DNA of 16,777 bases from Actinomycetes bacterium (GCA_023442845.1 JAEZXC010000087.1:1-16777); one strand, 5' to 3'; positions 7,101 to 14,310 are shown, counted from the stretch's first letter. Notes: generated from the letters alone by a model not told the origin. Made by a program: numbers and translations.

Positions 7101-7901
7101 ATGGCAATTACTTCTTCTCGAACAGTTCGCAGCCCCCGGCCCTTGATCCTCGGGGCGACCGGCGTTGCGATCTTCCTTCTGATGTGGCAGGCCGCGCCTG
7201 CAATCGGCCTCGTTGACGACCGCTACTTCCCCAACGCCACATCGACGCTGTCGCAACTTGGCAAGGACGTCCTCACTGGCGACCTGTGGGCGGACATCGG
7301 CATCACGATGCGCTCCTGGCTGGTCGGACTCACGATCGCCACCCTCGCTGCCGTCATCCTCGGCACGGTCATCGGCCTTGTTCCGATACTGCGCCGCGCG
7401 ACGCACACGGTCGTTGAGTTCTTGCGCCCCATCCCGTCGGTGGCGCTCATTCCGCTCGCGATCCTCCTGTACGGCTACCAGATGCAGGCGGCGCTCATCA
7501 TCATCGTTTATGCGAGCTTTTGGCAGGTGTTCGTTCAGGTGCTCTACGGTGTCGCCGACGTTGACGCCGTGGCCCGCGACACCGCCCGTAGCTTTGGCCT
7601 CTCTCGGATGTCGCGGTTCCGTAGCCTCGTGTTTCCCACGGCGTTGCCGTACCTCATGACCGGCATTCGCCTCGCCGCCACCGTGGCCCTCATCCTCGCG
7701 ATCACCGCTGAGATGTTCATTGGCAACCCCGGCATCGGCCGCAGCATCGTCTTCGCCCAATCGGGCGCCAAGTACGTCGAGGTGTACGCGCTCGTCATCG
7801 TCACGGGCTTGCTGGGCCTCCTCGTCAACATGGTCTTCCGCTCGATCGAAAGGTACGTGCTCCGCTGGCACGAGTCAGTTCGTGGGGAGGATGCGTCATG
7901 A
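7101..7901 (+). CDS. ABC transporter permease, NitT/TauT family (first of two)
   Basis: This inner-membrane subunit is part of a type I ABC importer translocation channel. The 266-residue protein has about six hydrophobic segments (near 15-35, 73-97, 107-124, 128-147, 190-206, 228-247). The binding-protein-dependent permease EAA loop reads ARDTARSFGLSRMSRFRSLV (159-178), followed by FPTALP, which docks on the ATPase. The family-specific FLRPIPSVALIPLAIL (107-122) matches SsuC/TauC proteins. The ATG at 7101 lacks a visible Shine-Dalgarno sequence; TACGAT (7084-7089) lies upstream as a possible weak -10. It ends with an ATGA overlap into the second permease, so the channel is probably a heterodimer. 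Substrate is not identifiable from this subunit. Confidence 0.9.
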   Translation: MAITSSRTVRSPRPLILGATGVAIFLLMWQAAPAIGLVDDRYFPNATSTLSQLGKDVLTGDLWADIGITMRSWLVGLTIATLAAVILGTVIGLVPILRRATHTVVEFLRPIPSVALIPLAILLYGYQMQAALIIIVYASFWQVFVQVLYGVADVDAVARDTARSFGLSRMSRFRSLVFPTALPYLMTGIRLAATVALILAITAEMFIGNPGIGRSIVFAQSGAKYVEVYALVIVTGLLGLLVNMVFRSIERYVLRWHESVRGEDAS

Positions 7902-8725
7902 GCGAGGTCACCACCGTCAAGGTCCCGAAGACTCGTCGCAACCGCAGCCTCTGGGCACGTATGGGCGAAAGCACCCTTTACGCCTTCGGTCTACCGCTCG
8001 CCCTCGTGGGGCTATGGGCCGCATGGGCGACCGCGACCTCACCGAAGTTCTTTCCCACGCCTTCAGAACTCGTCGACGCGTTTGTCGACACGTGGGTGGG
8101 CGAGTCCTTTTTCACGGACGTCGTGCCGAGCCTTTCTCGCCTCGGTCTCGGCATCCTTGCCTCGATCGCCGTGGGTATTGCCGTGGGCACGCTCGTTGGC
8201 CTCTCCCGCCCGTTGCGCGAGCTTGTCGAACCGATCTTCGAGTTCTTCCGCGCGATCCCGCCGCCCGTCATGATCCCTGTCATCACGGTGATCTTGGGCG
8301 CGACGGACTCGACCAAGGTCATCATCATCGTGCTCGGTGCGGTGTGGCCAGTGCTCCTCAACACCATCGACGGAGTGCGCGGCACCGACTCGGTGATGAA
8401 GGAGACTGCACGGTCATTCCGGGTCACACCGTTTCAGCGCTTGTGGAGCCTCGTCCTGCCCGCCGCGATGCCCCGCATCATGACGGGAATCCGACAGGCG
8501 ATGTCGATTGCGCTCATCCTCATGGTGATCTCGGAGATGTCGAACACGTCGGCTGGACTTGGCAACCGCATCGTGTACTTCCAACGCAACTACCTCGTCG
8601 CCGAGATGTGGAGCGGTATCGCGCTGCTTGGCCTTGTGGGTGTTTTGCTCGCACTAATTTTTGGCATGGTCGAGCGCCGCATGCTGCGCTGGTACCACGG
8701 AGTGAAGGAGATCGAACGTGGCTGA
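7898..8725 (+). CDS. ABC transporter permease, NitT/TauT family (second of two)
   Basis: This second membrane subunit of the same importer has 275 residues. The first 25 residues are basic and cytoplasmic. Hydrophobic segments follow near 28-47, 83-103, 122-135, 139-155, 200-214 and 240-258. The EAA loop is MKETARSFRVTPFQRLWSLV (167-186), then LPAAMPRIMTGIR, and FFRAIPPPVMIPVITVIL (116-133) corresponds to the conserved family segment. The start is an ATGA overlap with the first permease, with GGGGAGG 7 bases upstream. Its end overlaps the ATPase gene by 8 bases. It differs clearly from the first permease (EAA loop and termini), supporting a heterodimeric channel rather than a recent duplication. 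Confidence 0.9.
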   Translation: MSEVTTVKVPKTRRNRSLWARMGESTLYAFGLPLALVGLWAAWATATSPKFFPTPSELVDAFVDTWVGESFFTDVVPSLSRLGLGILASIAVGIAVGTLVGLSRPLRELVEPIFEFFRAIPPPVMIPVITVILGATDSTKVIIIVLGAVWPVLLNTIDGVRGTDSVMKETARSFRVTPFQRLWSLVLPAAMPRIMTGIRQAMSIALILMVISEMSNTSAGLGNRIVYFQRNYLVAEMWSGIALLGLVGVLLALIFGMVERRMLRWYHGVKEIERG

Positions 8726-9515
8726 GAACCTACTCACCGTCACTAATCTCAAGAAGGTCTACGAGTCCTCGACCGGTTCGGTCGAGGCGATCGGGGACAT
8801 CAGTTTTGAGATGAACCGTGGCGAGCTCGTGTGCATTGTTGGTCCATCCGGTTGCGGCAAGACAACGCTTCTGAAGTGCATCGCCGGTTTGCTCAAGCCG
8901 ACGGCTGGCACGGTCCGCATTGACGGCACCGAGGTGACCGCGCCTCCGAGCAACATGGCAGTGGTGTTCCAGGAGTACGGCCGCAGCCTCTACCCGTGGC
9001 TCACCGTGCGCGGCAACGTCGAACTGCCGTTGCGTCACCAGAAACTTCCGAAAGACGAGCGCAACCGCATCATTGCGGACGCAATCGAGGCCGTGGGCCT
9101 CGTCGGTAAGGAAGAAAGCTATCCGTGGCAGCTCTCGGGCGGCATGCAACAACGTGTCGCCATCGCGCGTGCGGTCGCCTACCGTCCTGAGGTGCTGGTG
9201 ATGGACGAGCCCTTTGCTGCGGTTGACGCTCAGACCCGCGCCGACCTCGAAGACTTGGTGCGTGCGCTTCACCGCGACCGTGGCATGTCGATCCTCTTTG
9301 TCACGCACGACATCGATGAGTCGGTCTACCTCGGAGAGCGCGTTGTCGTGTTGTCGAGCTCGCCCACCTGGGTGCAGGAAGACATCACCGTTGACCTCGC
9401 GCCGGACCGCGACCAAATTTCCACGCGCGCATTGCCGCGCTTTACCGAGCTGCGCACGCACGTGTATCAGCAGGTACAGCGTGCGAAGCGTGGCGAGGCC
9501 GTCCGCGCGTCGTAG
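8718..9515 (+). CDS. ABC transporter ATP-binding protein, NitT/TauT (SsuB/TauB-like) family
   Basis: This cytoplasmic ATPase powers the importer. The 265-residue protein has a complete nucleotide-binding domain: Walker A GPSGCGKTT (42-50), Q-loop Gln85 in FQEYGRSLYPWLTV, signature LSGGMQQR (139-146), Walker B VLVMDEP (159-165), D-loop AAVD (167-170) and switch His197. The sequence following the Q-loop is typical of the SsuB/TauB/NrtD branch. Translation starts at GTG 8718, overlapping the preceding gene by 8 bases, with GAAGGAG seven bases upstream. A 12-base gap separates it from the PaaX-family gene. All catalytic residues are present, so the transporter looks functional as a set of one receptor, two permeases and one ATPase. 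Confidence 0.93.
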   Translation: MAENLLTVTNLKKVYESSTGSVEAIGDISFEMNRGELVCIVGPSGCGKTTLLKCIAGLLKPTAGTVRIDGTEVTAPPSNMAVVFQEYGRSLYPWLTVRGNVELPLRHQKLPKDERNRIIADAIEAVGLVGKEESYPWQLSGGMQQRVAIARAVAYRPEVLVMDEPFAAVDAQTRADLEDLVRALHRDRGMSILFVTHDIDESVYLGERVVVLSSSPTWVQEDITVDLAPDRDQISTRALPRFTELRTHVYQQVQRAKRGEAVRAS

Positions 9516-9527
9516 CGAACTACACGG

Positions 9528-10337
9528 ATGCGTCACATGGGCCAACGCAAGCCAGATCAGCTGTTGCTTGCGTTTTACGGAGACGTGATTGTCGATCGCG
9601 TCGACGTGCCCGTGCCTGCACCGCTACTCCTTGATGTCTTGAGCGGAGTGGGGATTGCACCGGCGACGACGCGCGCGACCCTCAATCGGATGGCTGATCG
9701 CGGCATCCTCACGAGCGTGCGGAAGGGCCGAGGCATCGGATACGGCCTTTCCCAAGAGGGCATCGATGTGCTGCACGAGGCCGCTGGGCGTGTGAATCGC
9801 GACAATCCCTTCGTCCCTCAAGGCGATGGCTGGACTCTCGTCACATTCAGTGTTCCCGAGGGCCAGCGCACACTCCGTCACCGATTGCGCGCGACCCTCA
9901 CGTGGGCGGGTTTTGCCCCACTGCGAGACGGGCTGTGGTTGGCTCCGGGTCTCGTTGACCTCACGGCCGCGCTCCATCCCTTGAAGCCCGAATTGCCCTA
10001 CGGGGCCCTCACTGCCTTCCACGCGCATGCGATCGAAGGCTTTGAGATGGACTCGGGCGTGAGAGCGGCGTGGGATCTCGAGGGAATTCGCGCCCATCAC
10101 GAGGCATTCGCGGATCTGTGGCGCGAACCACCGGAGCCGGTGGGTGCCACACCTGCGCTCACCTGTCGCACCGCGCTCGTCGCCGACTGGCTCGCGCTCC
10201 TGCGAGCGGACCCCGGTTTGCCTCCCGCCTTTGTAGGGCCGGGGTGGCCAGCCGATGAGTCCGCGGAGATTTTCCGGACGCGCCGCAACGAGTTCATCCC
10301 CGAATCGGAGCGGGAACTCGCCCGCAGTCTCAGCTAG
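9528..10337 (+). CDS. PaaX-family transcriptional regulator
   Basis: This is a probable repressor of aromatic catabolism. The 269-residue protein matches PaaX throughout: an N-terminal winged helix (about 11-77, with ATTRATLNRMADRGILTSV and then the GRGIGYGLSQEG wing), the central PaaX domain (GWTLVTFSVPE, 101-111; GFAPLRDGLWLAP, 128-140), and the C-terminal segment with WLALLRADPGLPPAF and GWPADESAEIF (221-249). PaaX proteins classically respond to phenylacetyl-CoA, but no paa genes are in the window, so the effector may be another aryl-CoA such as a hydroxycinnamoyl-CoA. It follows the ATPase by 12 bases and is probably cotranscribed. ATG 9528 and ATG 9537 are both possible starts, with no clear ribosome site at either. 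Its stop overlaps the stop of the convergent ligase gene. Confidence 0.85.
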   Translation: MRHMGQRKPDQLLLAFYGDVIVDRVDVPVPAPLLLDVLSGVGIAPATTRATLNRMADRGILTSVRKGRGIGYGLSQEGIDVLHEAAGRVNRDNPFVPQGDGWTLVTFSVPEGQRTLRHRLRATLTWAGFAPLRDGLWLAPGLVDLTAALHPLKPELPYGALTAFHAHAIEGFEMDSGVRAAWDLEGIRAHHEAFADLWREPPEPVGATPALTCRTALVADWLALLRADPGLPPAFVGPGWPADESAEIFRTRRNEFIPESERELARSLS

Positions 10338-11851
10338 ACGTTCGCGTTCTCGAACTGCTCGCGCAGTTCGACCTTGCGCACCTTCCCGAGCGCCGTGCGG
10401 GGAAGGGCGTCGACAAAGACCACCTTCTTGGGCAACTTGTAGCGCGCGAGACGGCCATCGAGATGGGTGCTCACGTCCTCCGCGGTGACCGCAGCACCCT
10501 CGGCAAGCGTGATGATGGCCCAGGGGATCTCGCCCCACTTCTCATCCTTGACCCCAATGACCGCCGAACCCGTCACTCCGGGAATCTCGCTAATGACCTC
10601 TTCGACCTCGGCGGGGTAGATGTTCTCGCCACCCGAAATGATCATGTCCTTGGCGCGGCCGGCAATGAACAGGTAGCCATCCTCGTCGAAGTAACCGAGG
10701 TCGCCCGTGCGGAACCAGCCGTCGGCAGTGAATGCTTGAGCGGTCGCTGCGGGGGCGTCGTGATAGCCCGCGAACACGTTGGGGCCCTGAATCTCGATCT
10801 CGCCCACCTCACCGACGGCGGCGCGATTGCCATCCTCGGTGGTGACGCGCACGTGCGTGAAGAAGTGGGGGAGGCCGACGCTGCCTTGCTTTTCACGCGT
10901 CATGGTGGCGGACAGCGCGGTGACTCCTGGGCACGCCTCCGTCATGCCGTAGCCCTGAGAGAAGCGCAGATCGCGCGCCTCGTATGCCTCGATGATGCGC
11001 ATCGGCGCGGGGGAACCACCGCACGTGAGCTTGTTGAGCGAGGAAAGATCGGTGCGGGACCAGTTGGGGTGATCGGCCATCAGTTGGAAGGTGGTCGGCA
11101 CGCCGCTCAGCATCGTCACCTTGTGCCGCTCAATCTGAGCAAGAGCACGGCCCGCCTCGAAGCCACGCTCCACCACAAGAGTGCCGCCGCTGAGAATCAC
11201 TGGCAATGCGCCCATGCCAAGCGACGCCACGTGGAACAAGGGCGAGATCATGAGGGCAACATCATGCGACGTGACGCCGTAGTCGATGATGCAGTTGATT
11301 GAGACGGCGGCGAGGTTTGCGTGCGTGAGAACAGCACCCTTCGCTCGGCCGGTGGTGCCTGACGTGTAGATGATTGCGGCCGGGTCACTGCCGTTTACGT
11401 GGATGGGCTCGGCGGAGGGCCACGCCTCCCGCTCGAACAAGGTCCGGCCCTCACCGGCGATATCGATCACTGCCGCAATCTCGACGTGCGAACGGATTGC
11501 GTCGAGGCGCTCGGCCGAGATGCCGTCGTGGATAAGCACGCGAGCACCCGAGTCGCGCAGCACGTGAGCAATTTCCGGCACGGCAAGACGGGTGTTGATC
11601 GGGACAAAGACTGAACCGTGAATTGCCGAGCCGAACAACACCGACAAGAACTCGGGGCTGTTCTCGCCGAAGTACGCGACCCGGTCTCCCGGTTCGATGC
11701 CGTGAGCGGCAAGACCGGCAGCGACAGCGTCGGCCCGATCCGCGAACTGCTCGTAGGTGAGGACAACGTCGTCACAAATGATCGCGACGTCCGCACGGGA
11801 GCGCAGTCGCCTGCGCGCAACCCACGTGCCAATACCCTCGTCGTTCATCAT
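10334..11851 (-). CDS. Acyl-CoA ligase (AMP-forming), probable hydroxycinnamate-CoA ligase
   Basis: This ANL-superfamily enzyme activates a carboxylic acid with ATP and CoA. The 505-residue protein has the AMP-binding loop YTSGTTGRAKG (162-172), YGMTE (301-305), the TGD motif (382-384), the hinge region GRAKDMIISGGENIYPAEVEE (398-418) and the C-terminal catalytic lysine Lys490 in LPRTALGKVRK. The family spans fatty and aromatic acids; the neighbours (MaoC hydratase, SDR, amidohydrolase, MarR) correspond to phdA in Corynebacterium and couL in Rhodococcus, so p-coumarate, ferulate or caffeate are the likely substrates. It starts with two adjacent ATG codons (11849 and 11846); GGAGG is 3 bases from the first and 6 from the second, so the second may be used. 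It is last in its operon and ends convergently with the PaaX gene. Confidence 0.88.
   Translation of the reverse strand: MMNDEGIGTWVARRRLRSRADVAIICDDVVLTYEQFADRADAVAAGLAAHGIEPGDRVAYFGENSPEFLSVLFGSAIHGSVFVPINTRLAVPEIAHVLRDSGARVLIHDGISAERLDAIRSHVEIAAVIDIAGEGRTLFEREAWPSAEPIHVNGSDPAAIIYTSGTTGRAKGAVLTHANLAAVSINCIIDYGVTSHDVALMISPLFHVASLGMGALPVILSGGTLVVERGFEAGRALAQIERHKVTMLSGVPTTFQLMADHPNWSRTDLSSLNKLTCGGSPAPMRIIEAYEARDLRFSQGYGMTEACPGVTALSATMTREKQGSVGLPHFFTHVRVTTEDGNRAAVGEVGEIEIQGPNVFAGYHDAPAATAQAFTADGWFRTGDLGYFDEDGYLFIAGRAKDMIISGGENIYPAEVEEVISEIPGVTGSAVIGVKDEKWGEIPWAIITLAEGAAVTAEDVSTHLDGRLARYKLPKKVVFVDALPRTALGKVRKVELREQFENANV
10351..10370. terminator. Possible hairpin terminator at convergent gene ends
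   Basis: CGAACTGC (10351-10358) and GCAGTTCG (10363-10370) form a perfect 8-bp stem with a TCGC loop. It starts 14 bases after the paaX-family stop and lies within the last codons of the ligase gene. No T-run follows, so termination would be weak or factor-assisted. There is no other space for a terminator because the two genes share their stop bases. Confidence 0.3.
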
Positions 11852-11894
11852 GGCCCTCCATTGCGCCGTGGTCGAACGGTGTATTGCCTGCTAT

Positions 11895-12347
11895 TTACGC
11901 ATAGAAGCGGTAGAGGCCGCGTGCCGCAACGGCCGGCTTCGAGGAGCCTTCCACTTCGATGGTCTGGTCGACAACCAGCTGGTAGCCGCCCTTCACTTCC
12001 TCAACCTCCGCGATCACGGCATTCATCCGCACACGCGAACCGGCGGGGACGGGGGAGATGAAGCGCACCTTGTCGAGACCGTAGTTGACCTTCGTGGAGA
12101 CACCTTCAACGTCGAGCAGTTCGGTCCAGAACGGCACGGCGAGGGACAGCGTGAGAAAGCCATGCGCAATGGGCGCGCCGAACGGCCCGTCCTTTGCCTT
12201 CTCAGGGTCAGTGTGAATCCACTGGTGATCGTCAGTGGCGTCGGCGAAGGTGTTGATGCGGTCCTGGGTGATCTCGAGCCAGTCGCTCCAGCCGAGGTCA
12301 GTACCAGCGAGGCCTGCGATGTCGGCATACGCAATGGTGGTGGTCAT
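11895..12347 (-). CDS. MaoC-family (R-specific) enoyl-CoA hydratase
   Basis: This single hot-dog-fold hydratase of 150 residues adds water across the double bond of an enoyl-CoA. The hydratase-2 motif is FADATDDHQWIHTDPEKA (34-51), giving the catalytic Asp40 and His45 in the D-x4-H spacing known from PhaJ, then GPFGAPIAHGFLTLSL (54-69). MaoC proteins of this type yield (R)-3-hydroxyacyl-CoA. In this operon the substrate is likely p-coumaroyl-CoA or a related aryl-enoyl-CoA, giving the 3-hydroxy-3-arylpropionyl-CoA used by the SDR gene. An upstream GGAGG lies about 9 bases before the ATG. The gaps are 39 bases from the amidohydrolase gene and 43 bases to the ligase gene, so it is probably in the same transcript. 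Family call is firm, substrate inferred. Confidence 0.88.
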   Translation of the reverse strand: MTTTIAYADIAGLAGTDLGWSDWLEITQDRINTFADATDDHQWIHTDPEKAKDGPFGAPIAHGFLTLSLAVPFWTELLDVEGVSTKVNYGLDKVRFISPVPAGSRVRMNAVIAEVEEVKGGYQLVVDQTIEVEGSSKPAVAARGLYRFYA

Positions 12348-12386
12348 GGGGCGGGTCCTCCGTTGATGTCGTGGGGAAAACGGTTC

Positions 12387-13280
12387 TTAACTGGTGAGGC
12401 GTAGCAAGCGGACGGCGTTGTCACGCAAAATGCTGGGCCGCACCTCGTCTTTGAGGTCGGTGGTGTCAATGTCGCGCAACCACCGCTCGGGGGTGAGCAG
12501 GGGGAAATCGGTGCCAAAGAGCACACGGTCCTTCAGCATCGTGTTGGCATAGCGGACGAGTTCCTTGGGGAAGTACTTAGGGCTCCAGCCGGATAGGTCG
12601 ATCCACACGTTGCTCTTGTGGACGGCGATCGCGAGGGCCTCGTCTTGCCACGGGACCGACGGGTGAGCCATCACCACCTGGAGCTGAGGGAAGTCCGCGG
12701 CAACCGGCTCAAGAAGCACGGGTCGCGACAGGCCGATTCGCAGTCCTGAACCGCCCGGGGTGCCGGCGCCGATGCCGGTTTGCCCAGTGTGGAACAAGGC
12801 GACCACGCCTGCAGCCTGCATCGCGTCGTAAAGCGGATACCAGCGCTCTTCGGACGGGTCAAAGTTCTGGACGGTGGGGTGGAACTTAAAGCCGCGCACG
12901 CCGTAGTCGTCGATGAGGCGCGTGACGCGGTCGAGTGCATCGGCGCGGTGCGGGTCCACCGATCCAAACGGGATGAGGACGTCTGCGTGGCGTGCGGCGC
13001 CTTCGGCTACCTCGGTACTCGGGATGGGCTCGTGGTCCAAGCCGTGCTTCGCGTCCACGGTGAAGACAACGGCCGCCATCCGACGCTCACGGTAGTAGTC
13101 CGCGATGGCGTCGACATCTGGACGAGGGCCATCGGCCTTGAAGTACTTCGACGCCGCCTCAGCGAGTGGCCCGGGAAGGGAGGAACGTCCATCGGAGCCG
13201 ATTTCGACGTGAACGTGAATGTCGAGCGCATCAATGGATGCCGGGTCGACCTGGCACTCGTACTTCGTCACGGCGGCCAT
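12387..13280 (-). CDS. TIM-barrel amidohydrolase (amidohydrolase-2 family), probable aryl beta-ketoacyl-CoA hydrolase
   Basis: This 297-residue metal-dependent hydrolase resembles the ACMSD/resorcylate decarboxylase group. Metal and catalytic positions are visible: HVH (His22, His24), GFKFHP (130-135), His164 in LFHTG, His206 in MAHPSVPW and Asp258 in FGTDFP. Genes of this type sit in the phd cluster of C. glutamicum and as couO in R. jostii. As I recall that work, the enzyme hydrolyses the aryl beta-ketopropionyl-CoA to an aromatic acid and acetyl-CoA, in place of a thiolase. Here that would release 4-hydroxybenzoate for PobA. The ATG is 2 bases after the SDR stop, with AAGG seven bases upstream. 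A decarboxylase role is the alternative if the context is misleading. The fold call is firm, the reaction is inference. Confidence 0.82.
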   Translation of the reverse strand: MAAVTKYECQVDPASIDALDIHVHVEIGSDGRSSLPGPLAEAASKYFKADGPRPDVDAIADYYRERRMAAVVFTVDAKHGLDHEPIPSTEVAEGAARHADVLIPFGSVDPHRADALDRVTRLIDDYGVRGFKFHPTVQNFDPSEERWYPLYDAMQAAGVVALFHTGQTGIGAGTPGGSGLRIGLSRPVLLEPVAADFPQLQVVMAHPSVPWQDEALAIAVHKSNVWIDLSGWSPKYFPKELVRYANTMLKDRVLFGTDFPLLTPERWLRDIDTTDLKDEVRPSILRDNAVRLLRLTS

Positions 13281-13282
13281 CG

Positions 13283-14209
13283 TCAGGCCTTGGGCCGCTC
13301 GAACTCGGCGGGCAGTGGCGGGAAGCTCTCGCCGACCGATTGGGCGTTGGCCGCGACGACGGCCTCAAAGCGCTCGCTCAGCGCGTCGTAGTTCCAGCCC
13401 CCGTCCTCGTATTCGGTGACGGCGGGTTCGGGGTGCGTCCACACCTGGAGGCGGTCGCCGCCAATGCCGATGACCTGGCCCGTCACGTCGCGAGCCGCGT
13501 CCGAGGCGAGGTACGCGACAATGCCTGCAGCGTCGGCCGTGGTGCCAAAGCCGAGGTCCCGGCGGAAGAAGGCGGGCATCGGCTCGCCAGCAGCGTCGGC
13601 CTCGATGGCTGCCGCGAAGTACGGAATCGTTGCCGTCATCTCGGTCGCCGCGACCGGGACCACCGCATTAGCGGTAATGCCTGCGCGCTTCAGCTCGAGC
13701 GCCCACGTGCGAACCATGCCGACGATGCCGGCCTTGGCAGCGGCGTAGTTCGTCTGGCCAAAGGTGCCGCGCTGGCCGGTGGGGGATCCGATGCAAATGA
13801 GGCTGCCGCCTTCGCCCTGCTCACGCAGGTGGTGGACGGCGGCTCGCACGCACGTGAAGGTGCCGCGCAGGTGCACGTTGATGACGGTGTCGAAGTCCTC
13901 ATCGGACATCTTCCACAGCACAGTGTCGCGTAGCACGCCCGCGTTGGTGACGAGGGCGTCGAGACGGCCGAAGGACTCCACGGCGGCCGCGACGAGTTGA
14001 TCGGCGGTCTCGGAGGGGCCGACGGGGGCGACAACGGTGATTGCTTCGGAGCCGGCGGCGCGCGCGACCTCGGCGGCGGCTTCGGCCGCGTCGCCGCTCA
14101 CGTCATTGACAACCACCTTGGCGCCACGCGTGGCGAGCTCCTTCACGTAGGCGAGGCCGAGTCCGCGCCCAGCGCCGGTGACGATCGCTACTTTGCCCTC
14201 AAGTGACAT
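13283..14209 (-). CDS. SDR-family (3R)-hydroxyacyl-CoA dehydrogenase-like protein
   Basis: This classical-type short-chain dehydrogenase has 308 residues. The NAD(P)-binding motif is TGAGRGLG (11-18), with Asp36 after the second strand suggesting NAD preference. NAG is at 89-91 and the catalytic triad is Ser142, Tyr155 and Lys159 (QTNYAAAKAG). About 60 residues follow the usual SDR end (GGDRLQVWTHPEPAVTEY and beyond), as in MFE-2-type hydroxyacyl-CoA dehydrogenases, so an R-specific partner to the MaoC hydratase is plausible. The likely step is oxidation of 3-hydroxy-3-arylpropionyl-CoA to the beta-keto form. I chose ATG 14209 because AAGGAG lies six bases upstream and the protein begins MSLEGKVAIVTG; the frame extends to 14272 through the operator. 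It is the first gene of the operon, divergent from marR. Confidence 0.88.
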   Translation of the reverse strand: MSLEGKVAIVTGAGRGLGLAYVKELATRGAKVVVNDVSGDAAEAAAEVARAAGSEAITVVAPVGPSETADQLVAAAVESFGRLDALVTNAGVLRDTVLWKMSDEDFDTVINVHLRGTFTCVRAAVHHLREQGEGGSLICIGSPTGQRGTFGQTNYAAAKAGIVGMVRTWALELKRAGITANAVVPVAATEMTATIPYFAAAIEADAAGEPMPAFFRRDLGFGTTADAAGIVAYLASDAARDVTGQVIGIGGDRLQVWTHPEPAVTEYEDGGWNYDALSERFEAVVAANAQSVGESFPPLPAEFERPKA

Positions 14210-14252
14210 GGGTGCTCCTTTGCATTCCCGCCGCGCTCGCGGTGGCCGTCTC

Positions 14253-14275
14253 TGATTGATTGAGAAAATCAATCA
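14253..14275. promoter_or_regulatory. Perfect inverted repeat, candidate MarR operator
   Basis: TGATTGATT (14253-14261) and AATCAATCA (14267-14275) are perfect 9-base inverted arms separated by GAGAA. The site lies in the 101-bp gap between the divergent SDR and MarR genes, in an AT-rich patch unlike its surroundings. Its size and symmetry fit a MarR dimer. It covers TTGATT (14256-14261), a possible -35 for the plus strand, and adjoins TATAAA on the minus strand (14281-14276), so one bound dimer could silence both directions. Relief by an aryl-CoA, as for CouR, is inference. Confidence 0.65.
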
Positions 14276-14304
14276 TTTATATTGTCGATGATATTGGCTA
14301 CCAT
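14256..14304 (+). promoter_or_regulatory. Putative marR promoter elements (two alternatives)
   Basis: Two readings are possible. TTGATT (14256-14261), 16 bases, then TATATT (14278-14283) would give a leader of about 20 bases. Alternatively TTTATA (14276-14281), 17 bases, then TACCAT (14299-14304) lies exactly six bases before the ATG at 14311, which would make a leaderless message. No Shine-Dalgarno sequence precedes that ATG, favouring the second reading. Both overlap or abut the candidate operator. Confidence 0.4.
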
Positions 14305-14310
14305 GGCGCT

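Noticed and set aside
7083..7871. 262-codon open frame antisense to the first permease
   Set aside because: The product is a charged, low-complexity Asp/Glu/Arg/His sequence typical of the reverse complement of a membrane protein gene.
8730..9545. 271-codon open frame antisense to the ABC ATPase
   Set aside because: It is a shadow of the ATPase gene, which has all its catalytic motifs; the antisense product is His/Arg-rich and resembles nothing.
14210..14272. Extended SDR start at 14272 and extended MarR start at 14260
   Set aside because: Both would place coding sequence across the perfect inverted repeat and each other's control region; better starts exist at 14209 (ribosome site) and 14311.
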